Positions 42,859 through 51,244 of a stretch of 64,000 bases of DNA are shown here, one piece after another. The translations under genes were made by a program, and so were the position numbers. The notes under the pieces are model-generated. The model was given only the letters and a program-made list of their open reading frames with translations. It did not search any database and was not told the origin of the DNA. Location of the stretch: assembly GCA_021778315.1 (NCBI GenBank), contig JAJYCQ010000007.1, positions 1-64,000 of the forward strand. Reading direction: 5' to 3'. Numbering within the stretch: the first letter of the stretch is position 1; every line of letters starts with the position of its first letter. Origin of the DNA: Acidobacteriota bacterium (GTDB lineage: Bacteria > Acidobacteriota > Terriglobia > Terriglobales > Acidobacteriaceae).

Positions 42859-44469
42859 ATGGATCGTCGCGATATTTTGAAGGTTTCTCCGTTGGCTATT
42901 GCTGGTGCAATTGGCTACGTTGCCAAGGCTGAAATGCCTAAGGCTGGTACGGCAAAGGTTTTGTTCGATGTGCGTAGCTATGGGGCTACGGGCGATGGGA
43001 AGACCGTGGATACTCCGGCGGTGAACCGGGCGATTGAGGCTGTCGCGGCGGCGGGTGGTGGGACGCTGGTGTTTCCGGCGGGGACTTATGTTTGCTTCAC
43101 GATTCGGCTGAAGAGCAGGGTGGAGATTTATCTGTCGCGGGGGTGCGTGATTGTGGCGGCGGATTCGCCGAAGGTGGGAGAGACGACGGGGTATCGCGGA
43201 GGGACGTACGATCCGGCGGGGCCGGCGCAGGCGTGGGAGGCTTATGAGGATTATGGGCATAACCACTGGCCGAACTCGTTGTTTTATGGCGAGGGGTTGG
43301 AGGATGTGTCGATTGTGGGGCCGGGGATGATCTGGGGGCGGGGGCTGAGCAATGGCACGAAGGGTGTGCGCGATGGGACGGGCGGGTTCGTTGCCGAGCA
43401 GGCCGGGGTGGGGAACAAGGCGATCTCGCTGAAGAACTGCCGCAAGGTTTTGCTGCGGGACTTTTCAGTGTTGAAGGGAGGACACTTTGCGCTGCTGGCT
43501 ACGGGCGTGGATGATTTGACGATCGATAATCTGCTGGTGGATACGGACCGGGATGGGTTCGATATTGATTGCTGCAAGAATGTGCGGGTGAGTAATTGCA
43601 CGGTGAACTCGCCTTGGGATGATGCGATCTGTCCGAAGTCGAGTTTTGCTCTGGGGTATGCGCGGTCGACGGATAATGTGACGATTGCGAACTGCTTTGT
43701 GGCGGGGATGTACAAACTGGGCACGGTGCTGGATGGGACGTGGAAGAAGTATGATTCGGCGACCGATCACGTTTGGGGGAATGGGCGGATCAAGTGCGGG
43801 ACGGAGTCGAATGGCGGGTTCCGGAATATTGCGATTTCGAATTGCGTGTGCGAGGACTCTCGGGGGATATCGCTGGAGACGAGCGATGGAGCGTATCTCG
43901 AGGATATTGCGATTTCGAATATCACGATGCGGGGGACGCTGGATGCTCCGCTGTTTTTGAGGCTGAATGCGAGGAACCGCGGGCCGAAGGAGACGATGCG
44001 CGCGGGGACGTTGCGGAGGGTGCTGATTTCGAATATTGTGTCGCATGATTCGGCGGCGGTGACGGCGTCGATTCTGTCGGGGATTCCGGAGAATGCGATC
44101 GAGGATGTGAAGCTGTCGAACTGCTACTTTGGGCATAAGGGTGTGTACCCGGCGGAGGCGGTGGGGCGGGCGGTTCCGGAGTTGGTGGATGGATATCCGG
44201 AGATCGGGAGGTTCGGGCCGACTCCTTCAAATGGGTTTTATATTCGGCACTTGAAGAACCTGGAGATGTCGCATGTGGAGATTGCTCCGGAGAAGGCGGA
44301 TGCTCGGCCGGCGTTCTGGCTGGAGGATGTGCAGCGAGCGGACTTTTTTGCGGTGACGGCTCCGGGTGGGCCTAATTTTGCGCTGAAGAATGTGAAGGAT
44401 TTGAGGATTTTGTGGAGTAGGGCGGCGAAGGATGTGACCGTGGCGGAGGTTGGGGAGGAGATGCTGTAG
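42859..44469 (+). CDS. GH28-type polygalacturonase-like protein, Tat signal
   Basis: A 536-residue right-handed beta-helix glycosidase. The N-terminus MDRRDILKVSPLAIAG resembles a twin-arginine signal, so it is likely exported by Tat (tatA at 16784). DVRSYGATGDGKTVDTPAVNRAIEA is the pectin-enzyme N-terminal domain. GH28-type catalytic motifs are DRDGFDIDCC, WDDAICPKSS and GRIKCGTES (RIK). It probably acts on pectin or other plant uronans. ATG 42859 has AGGA 11 nt ahead. Its 3' side is a long repeat region. Confidence 0.85.
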   Translation: MDRRDILKVSPLAIAGAIGYVAKAEMPKAGTAKVLFDVRSYGATGDGKTVDTPAVNRAIEAVAAAGGGTLVFPAGTYVCFTIRLKSRVEIYLSRGCVIVAADSPKVGETTGYRGGTYDPAGPAQAWEAYEDYGHNHWPNSLFYGEGLEDVSIVGPGMIWGRGLSNGTKGVRDGTGGFVAEQAGVGNKAISLKNCRKVLLRDFSVLKGGHFALLATGVDDLTIDNLLVDTDRDGFDIDCCKNVRVSNCTVNSPWDDAICPKSSFALGYARSTDNVTIANCFVAGMYKLGTVLDGTWKKYDSATDHVWGNGRIKCGTESNGGFRNIAISNCVCEDSRGISLETSDGAYLEDIAISNITMRGTLDAPLFLRLNARNRGPKETMRAGTLRRVLISNIVSHDSAAVTASILSGIPENAIEDVKLSNCYFGHKGVYPAEAVGRAVPELVDGYPEIGRFGPTPSNGFYIRHLKNLEMSHVEIAPEKADARPAFWLEDVQRADFFAVTAPGGPNFALKNVKDLRILWSRAAKDVTVAEVGEEML

Positions 44470-44760
44470 CTTGGGATGTTTGGGCGGGTGCGGGGGAGAA
44501 CGGGAGACAGCAGGTTCCTCGGCTTCGCTTGGAATGACAGACAGAAAGGCAAGGGCAACAGCAACAGCCAATACAGTGGCCCTTCGCTTCGCTCCAGGAT
44601 GACGGGAGCTTGGGCGGTGTTTGGGAGGGCAACTGCAACTGCAAGAGCAACGGCAACGGCAACTGCAACTGAAAGAGCAACTGCAACTGCAACGGCAACT
44701 ACAGATCCCTGCGGGATGACAGACAGAAAGGCAAAGGCAAGGGCAAAGGCTAGAGCAGGG
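44470..44760 (+). repeat. Composite hexamer/element repeat region
   Basis: Order: an element ending TTCGCTTGGAATGACAG (44507-44545); hexamers (44545-44569); CCTTCGCTTCGCTCCAGGAT element (44572-44606); hexamers with GCAACT/GCAACG units (44626-44702); GATCCCTGCGGGATGACAG element (44702-44727); hexamers (44728-44756). Open frames here encode only repeat peptides such as VILERSEGPLY on the other strand. No gene is seen. Confidence 0.88.
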
Positions 44761-44786
44761 CGATGACAGGGGTAGGGGGCAAAGGT

Positions 44787-44812
44787 AAAGCCCCGGGGTT
44801 GGCCGGGGCTTT
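44787..44812 (-). terminator. Hairpin downstream of bactofilin gene
   Basis: AAAGCCCCGG and CCGGGGCTTT form a 10-bp stem around GGTTGG, 42 nt after the bactofilin stop. Confidence 0.65.
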
Positions 44813-44853
44813 GGGTGGTTGGGTCTCTCAATGGGCGAGAGAGGTGCGGTGGG

Positions 44854-45360
44854 TTAGCTTTCTTTGTGCTCTGAGTCGGGGGTGGCGGGGGTTGCCGGGG
44901 TGCCACCCTTGGGCTCGTTGCCGGGCTTGCGGATGTCGATGCCACCCTTGAAGAAGGCACCGTCTTCGATGGAGATGCGGGCGGCGATGACGTCGCCGGT
45001 GAGGGAACCTTCGCTGCGGATGTCGACGCGGTCAGAGGCCTGGCAGTTGCCACGGACTTTGCCGAGAACGACGACCTCGCGGGCGGAGATGTTGGCGGCT
45101 ACCTGGCCGTTGCGGCCAATGGTGACGCGGTTTCCGGGGAGGTTGATGGCTCCTTCGACCTTGCCGTCGATGTAGAGAGACTCGGAACCGGAGACCTCAC
45201 CTTTGACGACGAGGCTTTTGCCGATGGTGGCCTGCTCGGTGCTGGCTACCGCTCCTGCACCACTGGGAGTTGCGGTGAAGCCGGGAGTGGTGGAGGGAGG
45301 GGTGGGACGGACGGGCTCGGGGGTTGCAGGCGTGGCGCCAGGCTGATTCGGTTTCCACAT
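44854..45360 (-). CDS. Bactofilin
   Basis: A 168-residue bactofilin (polymerising cytoskeletal protein). Pro/Thr-rich ends flank a right-handed beta-helix core of repeats (ATIGKSLVVKGEVSGSESLY, then IDGKVEGAINLPGNRVTIG, GQVAANISAREVVVLGKVRG). No membrane segment is seen, though bactofilins often associate with the membrane and organise cell-wall enzymes. It is monocistronic between a repeat block and a low-complexity gap. Confidence 0.9.
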   Translation of the reverse strand: MWKPNQPGATPATPEPVRPTPPSTTPGFTATPSGAGAVASTEQATIGKSLVVKGEVSGSESLYIDGKVEGAINLPGNRVTIGRNGQVAANISAREVVVLGKVRGNCQASDRVDIRSEGSLTGDVIAARISIEDGAFFKGGIDIRKPGNEPKGGTPATPATPDSEHKES

Positions 45361-45623
45361 AGATCTCTAATTCCTTTCCTTCGGGGGAGGGTATATCGCG
45401 GTAGCTGCTGCGCCAGGGTGAAAAATGATGCCAGACGTAGAACACAGCGTTGGCACCTGCGCTGAGAACACGATACTACTTTGTCAACAGTGCTGTGCTG
45501 TAGAGTTCGACGCAGAATGGTGGATTGGAGTTACCTCTCGTGGTTCTCGGTTGTTGGTTGTTGGTTGTTGGACTCACGGTCTTGCGCGGACGGCGGGAGT
45601 AAGAACGGGTTGGCGGGTAGGGG
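45361..45623. repeat. Intergenic region with GTTGTTG heptamers and GCGCGGACGG element
   Basis: Gene-free. The bactofilin promoter must lie near 45370-45450. TTGTTGG heptamers occur at 45549-45570 and a GTCTTGCGCGGACGG element at 45579-45593. Confidence 0.6.
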
Positions 45624-46313
45624 CTAGTCGTCGAGGGAGTTGTCGTTGTCTTCGATGAGGGAGAGGGTTCCTACTATGTCGAAGGTGAGGGGTTGGCCAC
45701 CGGTGAGCTGGAGGGTGGCTCGCATGGGGGTTCGCTGCCACTGGGGGCGGGCGCAGACGGGGTGCGGGGCGGAGGAGTTGGGCCAGGGGGCTAAGACCTT
45801 CTGGACGATGGGCTTGCGGGCTCCCAGCTCGGCGATGACGGCGACGATGGAGGGCTTGGCGGTGGTGGAGATTCCGCAGTAGGCGGCGTAGTCGCGGAAC
45901 CAGACGAGGTCGGAGATTTGAGCGTCGTAGGAGGGGAGATGGAGGGCGGTGATATGGCCGGTGGAGCGGTCGACCATGAGCCAGGAGCCGGGCTGCCAGG
46001 TCCAGCGGGGGGACTCGGAGGGGAGGGAATCGTTGATGCGGAGGGCCCGGCGGACGACGAAGGTGCGGTCGGTGACATCGTGGACTTCGCCGAGGGTCCA
46101 CTCTTTCTGTGTACCGTCGACGACGAGGGGGCGGATGCGGAGGGTGGTGGCGTCTTCGGAGGTGGTGTTGGGCGTGGCCTCGGGGGGAGTGTACGGGACT
46201 TTGCGGGAGGGGCCGAGGGTGACGCTGTGAACTTTTGGCGGCCTGGCGGCAGCGGGAAGGGCAAAGGCGAGGACTAAGAGCAGTGGCACTAGAGCCGGGC
46301 GAAGGGTCTGCAT
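45624..46313 (-). CDS. Exported protein of unknown function
   Basis: A 229-residue protein with a signal peptide (LVPLLLVLAFALPAAA). The mature protein has LRIRPLVVDGTQKEWTLGEV and DVTDRTFVVRRALRINDSLP, a Trp-rich WTWQPGSWLMVDRSTGHI and the conserved-looking WFRDYAAYCGIS. The end is acidic (IEDNDNSLDD). No family is recognised. Confidence 0.65.
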   Translation of the reverse strand: MQTLRPALVPLLLVLAFALPAAARPPKVHSVTLGPSRKVPYTPPEATPNTTSEDATTLRIRPLVVDGTQKEWTLGEVHDVTDRTFVVRRALRINDSLPSESPRWTWQPGSWLMVDRSTGHITALHLPSYDAQISDLVWFRDYAAYCGISTTAKPSIVAVIAELGARKPIVQKVLAPWPNSSAPHPVCARPQWQRTPMRATLQLTGGQPLTFDIVGTLSLIEDNDNSLDD

Positions 46314-46341
46314 GCTGAAAGCCTAGCAGGTTCTGCGCGGA

Positions 46342-46356
46342 GTCCTGCGCGGACGG
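46342..46356 (+). repeat. GTCC-TGCGC-GGAC element
   Basis: GTCCTGCGCGGACGG, preceded by a partial copy TTCTGCGCGG. It lies between two divergent genes. Confidence 0.65.
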
Positions 46357-46501
46357 CGGGTGTTGTTGTGGTGGGGCTGCGCCATGGGCGGGGCACTGGG
46401 ACGGTGGTTTCGGAATTGGCTTGACATGATGGGGCGTTCGGCTAAGGATGGGCTTTTCGTTTGAGCGTCTGAATCAGTTGCCAGATGTGACGGGAGGTTC
46501 C

Positions 46502-46933
46502 ATGAATGCGACGAATGGTTTGGTGATTGGATTGGTCCTGTTGTTGGGGAGCCTGGGATCGCTGGTGAGTGCGTTTATCGGTGACAGTGCATGGCATTTG
46601 CCACGGATGGATCAGGGCATTTTTCGGCCGGGGTATGTCGGGAACATGCTGGTGGGGGCGTTGGCGGCGCTGGCGTCTTGGGGGATGCAGAAGGGGGCGG
46701 TGTTGATTGGCGCGACGCCGAGTGCGCTCAGCTTTTCGACGTCGGATATGGCGAACGCGATTGTGATTGGGTTTGGAGGGGCGAGTTGGTTTAAGAGCCA
46801 GATTGACAAGATGGTCCTGCAGAGAACGGCAGCGGTGGCGGCGGGTAAACCGGGGGACCTGATGGCTGCGGCGAGCATCGCCGTGTCGAGTCCTATGGCG
46901 GCGCTCGAGACGGCAAACGGTATGAAGTCTTAG
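46502..46933 (+). CDS. Membrane protein of unknown function
   Basis: A 143-residue protein from ATG 46502 (GGGAGG 5 nt ahead; the frame extends to 46448 without a site). Hydrophobic segments: LVIGLVLLLGSLGSLVSAF, YVGNMLVGALAALASWGM and AIVIGFGGASWF, then QIDKMVLQRTAAVAAG and a small-residue-rich tail. No family is recognised. Confidence 0.65.
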   Translation: MNATNGLVIGLVLLLGSLGSLVSAFIGDSAWHLPRMDQGIFRPGYVGNMLVGALAALASWGMQKGAVLIGATPSALSFSTSDMANAIVIGFGGASWFKSQIDKMVLQRTAAVAAGKPGDLMAAASIAVSSPMAALETANGMKS

Positions 46934-47185
46934 GCGGGGATGGCGGGAGGCACGGCGGGGTTGGAAGAAAGCGTGTGGGCAGCGTGGTATGCCCTTCCCA
47001 AACCGCTAGCTTTTAGGTAGACTTGCAGGTGGTGCGTGTACCTTCCGCCGTCTTCCCTTGACTGGTCTTGCGAAATGATCGCAGGACGGAGTGAGTGAAG
47101 GCTATCAGAAGCCCACGAAACAGGTTTTAGGGAAAGCAGATGGGGTTTTGCGTCGTGAGGCGTGGACTCTATCGAAGGAGACTGT

Positions 47186-47404
47186 TTGTCGAAGGAAGAT
47201 GCAATTGAAGTGATGGCGGTGGTTGTCGAGACGCTGCCGAATGCGTTGTTCAAGGTAGAGCTCGAGAACAAGCACCAGGTGCTGGCGCATGTTTCGGGCA
47301 GAATGCGCAAGAACTTCATCCGCATCCTCCCCGGCGACCGGGTCGCGATCGAGCTTAGCCCGTATGACTTGAACCGCGGCCGGATTGTGTATCGGTATAA
47401 GTAG
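47186..47404 (+). CDS. infA: Translation initiation factor IF-1
   Basis: A 72-residue IF-1, the standard length, starting at TTG 47186. GAAGGAG lies 5 nt ahead and the product then starts (M)[20 protein letters not shown], the family N-terminus. The S1-like OB fold continues [20 protein letters not shown] and ends GRIVYRYK. The upstream in-frame ATG 47162 would add 8 residues and ignore the ideal site. It heads the infA-rpmJ-rpsM-rpsK-rpsD-rpoA-rplQ cluster. Confidence 0.95.
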   Translation: MSKEDAIEVMAVVVETLPNALFKVELENKHQVLAHVSGRMRKNFIRILPGDRVAIELSPYDLNRGRIVYRYK

Positions 47405-47414
47405 CAGGAAGGCC

Positions 47415-47528
47415 AGCTTCTAGCTTCTAGCTTCTGGCTTCTAGCTAAAGACAACCACTGGTAGAGAGTTTTCGTAGGAGCCTTTTGTTTTTAGCTAGAA
47501 GCTAGAAGCTAAGGGCCAAAAGCTAAGG
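47415..47528. repeat. Inverted pair of GCTTCTA heptamer arrays
   Basis: A forward array at 47415-47447 (GCTTCTA x4 type) and a reverse-complement array at 47489-47528 (TAGAAGC units ending AAGCTAAGGAG) flank about 40 nt. They could form a long hairpin between infA and rpmJ. The last unit supplies AAGGAG, the rpmJ Shine-Dalgarno. Confidence 0.85.
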
Positions 47529-47536
47529 AGTTTGAA

Positions 47537-47650
47537 ATGAAGGTTCGTGCATCTGTAAAGCCGATTTGTGACAAGTGCAAGGTGATCCACCGCAAGGGGA
47601 TCGTTCGCGTGATTTGCGAGAATGCCAAGCACAAGCAGAGACAAGGGTAG
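47537..47650 (+). CDS. rpmJ: Ribosomal protein L36
   Basis: A 37-residue L36. It starts [20 protein letters not shown] and has the Cys-x2-Cys, later Cys and His that bind zinc (ICENAKHK). ATG 47537 has AAGGAG 6 nt ahead, created by the adjacent heptamer array. Its place between infA and rpsM is the normal one. Confidence 0.96.
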   Translation: MKVRASVKPICDKCKVIHRKGIVRVICENAKHKQRQG

Positions 47651-47651
47651 T

Positions 47652-47733
47652 GCAGGGAACAGGGATTAGGGATTAGAAGTGCCCCTGACTCAAGAGTTTT
47701 TCTAATCCCTGAGCCCTGATCCCTAATCCCTGC
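47652..47733. repeat. Inverted pair of GGGATTA heptamer arrays
   Basis: Forward units GGGAACA, GGGATTA and GGGATTA at 47652-47678 and reverse-complement units at 47702-47733 (four units) flank a short spacer containing TTTTT. They could pair into a hairpin with the look of a terminator or pause site between rpmJ and rpsM. Confidence 0.88.
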
Positions 47734-47867
47734 CTTTGTGGCCCCACTGGGCGAGTTCGCCGAAGTTAAGGCGTGCGATGAACCCGGAGGAGACAGCAGT
47801 CAGGTCAGCCACACAACCGTAAACCCCGCTTTAGAGCGTTGCTCGAAGCCCAACCGAAAGGCACACC

Positions 47868-48248
47868 ATGGCACGTATTGCCGGCGTCGACCTGCCAGGA
47901 AACAAGCAGGCTCGTATCGCCCTCACGTATATCTATGGCATCGGGGATCCCCGCGCCAAGAAGATTTTAGAGAAGGCTGGGATTGACCCCCTGGCGAAGA
48001 TGGCCACTCTTGATGAGGACCAGCTTAACAAGATTCGTCAGGTCATCGAAGCAGAGGGCGGCATCGAGGGAGATCTTCGCAAGGAGATTTCCCTCAACAT
48101 CAAGCGCCTGATCGAGATTCAGTCCTACCGTGGCCTTCGCCACCGCCGCAGCCTTCCGGTTCGCGGACAGCGTACCCACACTAACGCTCGTACTCGCAAG
48201 GGTCCTCGTAAGGGAACTGTTGCCGGTAAGAAGAAAGCGACGAAGTAA
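47868..48248 (+). CDS. rpsM: Ribosomal protein S13
   Basis: A 126-residue S13. It starts [40 protein letters not shown] is the C-terminal RNA-binding signature, followed by a Lys-rich tail. AAAGG lies before ATG 47868. rpsK starts 3 nt after its stop. Confidence 0.97.
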   Translation: MARIAGVDLPGNKQARIALTYIYGIGDPRAKKILEKAGIDPLAKMATLDEDQLNKIRQVIEAEGGIEGDLRKEISLNIKRLIEIQSYRGLRHRRSLPVRGQRTHTNARTRKGPRKGTVAGKKKATK

Positions 48249-48251
48249 CCC

Positions 48252-48674
48252 ATGGCAAAGTCACAGAATAAGGGTACCGGCGCGAAGGTCGGCAAGAATA
48301 AGAAGTTCAAGAAACGCGAACGCAAGAATGTTCCGTTTGGTCTGGTGTTTATCCAGGCTACGTTCAACAACACGATCGTGACAATCACGGACCAGCAGGG
48401 CAATACGCTGAGCTGGAAGAGCTCGGGTTCGCTCGGCTTCCGCGGATCGCGCAAAGGAACACCATTTGCCGCGCAGCAGGCAGCGGTCGGAGCAGCTACG
48501 GCGGCTCGTGACCACGGTCTGCGTGCGGTTGATGTGCGGGTTTCCGGGCCTGGTTCGGGACGTGAGTCTGCGATCCGTGCGCTGGCTGCTGCGGGTATCG
48601 ATGTGCGGAGCATTCGGGACGTTACGCCGATGCCGCATAACGGTTGCCGTCCGCCGAAAAGACGTAGGGTATAG
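48252..48674 (+). CDS. rpsK: Ribosomal protein S11
   Basis: A 140-residue S11. The N-terminal Lys-rich extension precedes [20 protein letters not shown], then [20 protein letters not shown] and [18 protein letters not shown], diagnostic. It is coupled to rpsM. Confidence 0.97.
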   Translation: MAKSQNKGTGAKVGKNKKFKKRERKNVPFGLVFIQATFNNTIVTITDQQGNTLSWKSSGSLGFRGSRKGTPFAAQQAAVGAATAARDHGLRAVDVRVSGPGSGRESAIRALAAAGIDVRSIRDVTPMPHNGCRPPKRRRV

Positions 48675-48760
48675 GGCCCAAGGCTCAGCGTACTTTGTGC
48701 TGGCTCTGGGCTCTTGCTGAGACCCGTTTCTGGACCCTGGGCACTAAGCCCTGGGCCCTT
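48674..48760. repeat. GGGCCCA heptamer arrays, inverted
   Basis: GGGCCCA, AGGCTCA at the left and, on the complementary strand, GGGCCCA, GGGCTTA, GTGCCCA and GGGTCCA at 48727-48760. They have period 7 and opposite orientation. They could pair between rpsK and rpsD. Confidence 0.7.
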
Positions 48761-48831
48761 GTTTACGGATCGTGACGAAGGGCGACGCCGCCTGTAAAGC
48801 GATCGACAACCGAAGTATTTGGAGATAAGAA

Positions 48832-49464
48832 ATGGCACGTTATACAGGACCCGTCTGCCGGCTTTGCCGCAGGGACGGAACCAAGCTGTTCCTCAAGGGC
48901 GCGAAGTGCTTTACCGACAAGTGCCCCGTCGAGAAGCGCAACTTTCCCCCGGGCCAGCATGGTCAGAGCAAGAAGATCAAGAAGGTTGTGGGCTACGGTT
49001 TGCAGCTTCGTGAGAAGCAGAAGGCCAAGCGCATCTACTTCACGCTGGAGACACAGTTCCGCGCGTACTACGAGAAGGCTGCGAGCCGCACGGGCGTTAC
49101 CGGCGAGCTGTTGTTGCAGCAACTGGAGACACGGTTGGACAACGTGTGCTACCGGATGGGATTTGCGATGAGCCGCCGGCAGTCTCGGCAGGTGGTTCGC
49201 CACGGGCATGTTCAGGTGAATGGCCGCAAGGTGAACATTCCGAGCTTCCAGTGCAAGGTTGGCGACGTGATCGAGATTCGCGAGGCTTCGAAGAAGCTGG
49301 TGATGCTCGAGACGGCGAAGGACTTTGTGTCTGGGCAGAATCGCGTGCAGTGGATCGAAGTGGCTGCCGATAATCTGTCGGGTAAGGTCATTGCGATGCC
49401 GAAGCGCGAGGATGTGAATCTGCCGGTGAACGAGCAGTTGATCGTCGAACTTTATTCGAAGTAA
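48832..49464 (+). CDS. rpsD: Ribosomal protein S4
   Basis: A 210-residue S4. It starts [20 protein letters not shown] with a Cys-rich zinc-type N-terminus (VCRLC and KCFTDKC), then [20 protein letters not shown] and the S4 RNA-binding [22 protein letters not shown] lies before ATG 48832. S4 may autoregulate this cluster in other bacteria. Confidence 0.97.
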   Translation: MARYTGPVCRLCRRDGTKLFLKGAKCFTDKCPVEKRNFPPGQHGQSKKIKKVVGYGLQLREKQKAKRIYFTLETQFRAYYEKAASRTGVTGELLLQQLETRLDNVCYRMGFAMSRRQSRQVVRHGHVQVNGRKVNIPSFQCKVGDVIEIREASKKLVMLETAKDFVSGQNRVQWIEVAADNLSGKVIAMPKREDVNLPVNEQLIVELYSK

Positions 49465-49488
49465 GCCTTAGGTTTTGTGGCGCAGCGG

Positions 49489-49530
49489 GAGAAGAAGATT
49501 CCTCCGCTGCGCTGCGGAATGACAGCCAGA
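49489..49530 (+). repeat. Intergenic element (GATTCCTCCGCTGCGCTGCGGA)
   Basis: A hairpin-prone element: TCCGCTGCGC with CTGCGGA, then ATGACAGCCAGAAAAGCAAG. Copies at 57508 and, in frame, 41804. It lies between rpsD and rpoA. Confidence 0.75.
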
Positions 49531-49613
49531 AAAGCAAGAACAACGGCAGTATCAACCGCACCACCATCAGCCACGCAGAATGCCTCGCGTGTGCGATGAA
49601 GAAAGGATCCACC

Positions 49614-50714
49614 ATGCTTTGGAGAGGTTTTCAAAAGCCCAAGCGTCTCGCCGTCGATCAGGAGAGCCTGACTAACCTTTACGGAAAGTTTTCCGCGCAA
49701 CCTTTTGAGCGCGGTTTCGGTACGACGATCGGCAATGCGCTGCGCCGCACGCTGCTGTCGTCCATCGAGGGAGCGGCTGTGACGGCTGTTCGCATCGAGG
49801 GCGTGCTGCACGAGTTCCAGTCGATCACGGGCGTGGTTGAAGACGCGACCGACATCATTTTGAATTTGAAGCAGATTCCGTTCAAGCTGAATGGCGAGGG
49901 GCCGAAGGCTCTTTACCTTCGCGCGGATGCGGCGGGCGTGATTCTTTCGGGCTCGATCGAAGCGGATTCGGATGTTGAGATTCTGGATCCGAATGTGTAC
50001 ATCTGCACGATCTCCGAGGGCGGACGCATTGACATGGAGATGCGCCTGAAGCGTGGCCGTGGCTATGTTTCAGCCGACAAGAACTTTGATAGCGATCTGG
50101 GCATTGGATTCATTCCGGTGGACTCGGTTCACTCGCCGGTGCGGAAGGTGAATTACCTGGTTGAGGCGGCACGTCTTGGACAGATCACCGACTACGAGAA
50201 GCTGACGCTGGAGATCTGGACCAACGGAACGGTGCTTCCCGCGGATGCGCTGGGACTTTCGGCGAAGCTGCTGAAGGACCACATGACGATCTTCATCAAC
50301 TTCGAAGAGGAGATGGAGGCGGGTGCCGAGGGTCTGCATGACGGGCCGGCGATTCGCAACGAGAATCTCAATCGGTCGGTTGAAGAGCTGGAGCTTTCGG
50401 TTCGCAGCTACAACTGCCTGAAGAATGCCAATATCGCGACGATCGGCGAGCTGATTCAGAAGACCGAAGCAGAGATGCTGAAGACGAAGAACTTTGGCCG
50501 CAAGAGCCTGAACGAGATCAAGGAAATCCTTGCTCAGATGGGGCTATCGCTGGGCATGAAGATTGATGAGCAGGGCAACCCGGTTCCGGGACCGACGTCG
50601 GTACTGCCGGCGGCGACACTGGCGGCGAGCTATGCGAACTTCGACGATGAAGACGAGGATGAGGACGAGGAAGAGGATGATCTCGATCTCGCGGCCGAGC
50701 CGGAGAATTTTTAA
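49614..50714 (+). CDS. rpoA: RNA polymerase alpha subunit
   Basis: A 366-residue alpha subunit. It has N-terminal domain [33 protein letters not shown] sequence (with [20 protein letters not shown] here) and a C-terminal domain [40 protein letters not shown]. The end is an acidic tail of Asp/Glu. ATG 49614 with AAAGGA at 7 nt; the frame starts upstream at 49596 without a site. Confidence 0.97.
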   Translation: MLWRGFQKPKRLAVDQESLTNLYGKFSAQPFERGFGTTIGNALRRTLLSSIEGAAVTAVRIEGVLHEFQSITGVVEDATDIILNLKQIPFKLNGEGPKALYLRADAAGVILSGSIEADSDVEILDPNVYICTISEGGRIDMEMRLKRGRGYVSADKNFDSDLGIGFIPVDSVHSPVRKVNYLVEAARLGQITDYEKLTLEIWTNGTVLPADALGLSAKLLKDHMTIFINFEEEMEAGAEGLHDGPAIRNENLNRSVEELELSVRSYNCLKNANIATIGELIQKTEAEMLKTKNFGRKSLNEIKEILAQMGLSLGMKIDEQGNPVPGPTSVLPAATLAASYANFDDEDEDEDEEEDDLDLAAEPENF

Positions 50715-50715
50715 G

Positions 50716-50767
50716 GGCAGGGATTAGGGAACAGGGATTAGGGATTAGAAGAACTGATCCCTGTTCC
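50716..50767. repeat. GGGATTA heptamer array (A-B-A-A) with short inverted arm
   Basis: GCA, GGGATTA, GGGAACA, GGGATTA, GGGATTA forward at 50716-50749, then a reverse part TGATCCCTGTTCC at 50756-50767. It is directly after the rpoA stop. Confidence 0.9.
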
Positions 50768-50815
50768 GGCACTTTCCAGTAGAGCAGGACGGAAATAGGC
50801 GATTCGTTTCGGGAC

Positions 50816-51145
50816 TTGGTTGTGTGGCAACGTTCGGTTCAGATGAGGGTTGCGATTTACAAGCTCACTGCCGGGTTTCCGAAGGAAGAGATTTACGGAT
50901 TGAGCAGCCAACTCCGGCGAGCCGGCGTATCGGTTGCAAGCAATATAGCAGAAGGTTATGCGCGGGCATCTCGGGGTGAGTACAAGCAGTTTCTCGGGAT
51001 GGCACGTGGTTCCAATTCAGAGGTGCAAACGCAATTAGTCATTGCACGGGAGTTGGGATTTGGAAGTCCGCAGACGCTCGATACGGCCGAGGGGCTATCG
51101 AACGAAGTGGGCAAAATGATGGCGGCAATTCTTCGTGGCCTCTGA
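50816..51145 (+). CDS. Four-helix bundle (23S rRNA IVP/S23-type) protein
   Basis: A 109-residue protein of the S23/IVP four-helix bundle family: FPKEEIYGLSSQLRRAGVSV, ASNIAEGYARASRGEYKQFL and EVQTQLVIARELGF. The reading starts at TTG 50816, but the family start FRDLVVWQ lies upstream in frame (TTT CGG GAC TTG...). The only codon there with a Shine-Dalgarno (AGGA, 5 nt) is ATA 50795, so a rare start or a mutated ATG is possible. It sits between rpoA and rplQ, which usually adjoin, and is flanked by heptamer arrays. Confidence 0.8.
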   Translation: MVVWQRSVQMRVAIYKLTAGFPKEEIYGLSSQLRRAGVSVASNIAEGYARASRGEYKQFLGMARGSNSEVQTQLVIARELGFGSPQTLDTAEGLSNEVGKMMAAILRGL

Positions 51146-51163
51146 CACGCGAATGTGCAGCAT

Positions 51164-51189
51164 TCCTAATCCCTAATCCCTAATTTCTA
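51164..51189 (-). repeat. GGGATTA heptamer array (reverse)
   Basis: CCTAATCCCTAATCCCTAAT, three or more reverse-oriented units, between the four-helix-bundle gene and rplQ. Confidence 0.88.
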
Positions 51190-51244
51190 AACCCTCGAAC
51201 GCAGTATCCGAGCCGGGCTGAAGTCCGGGTCGAAGGAGATTATC

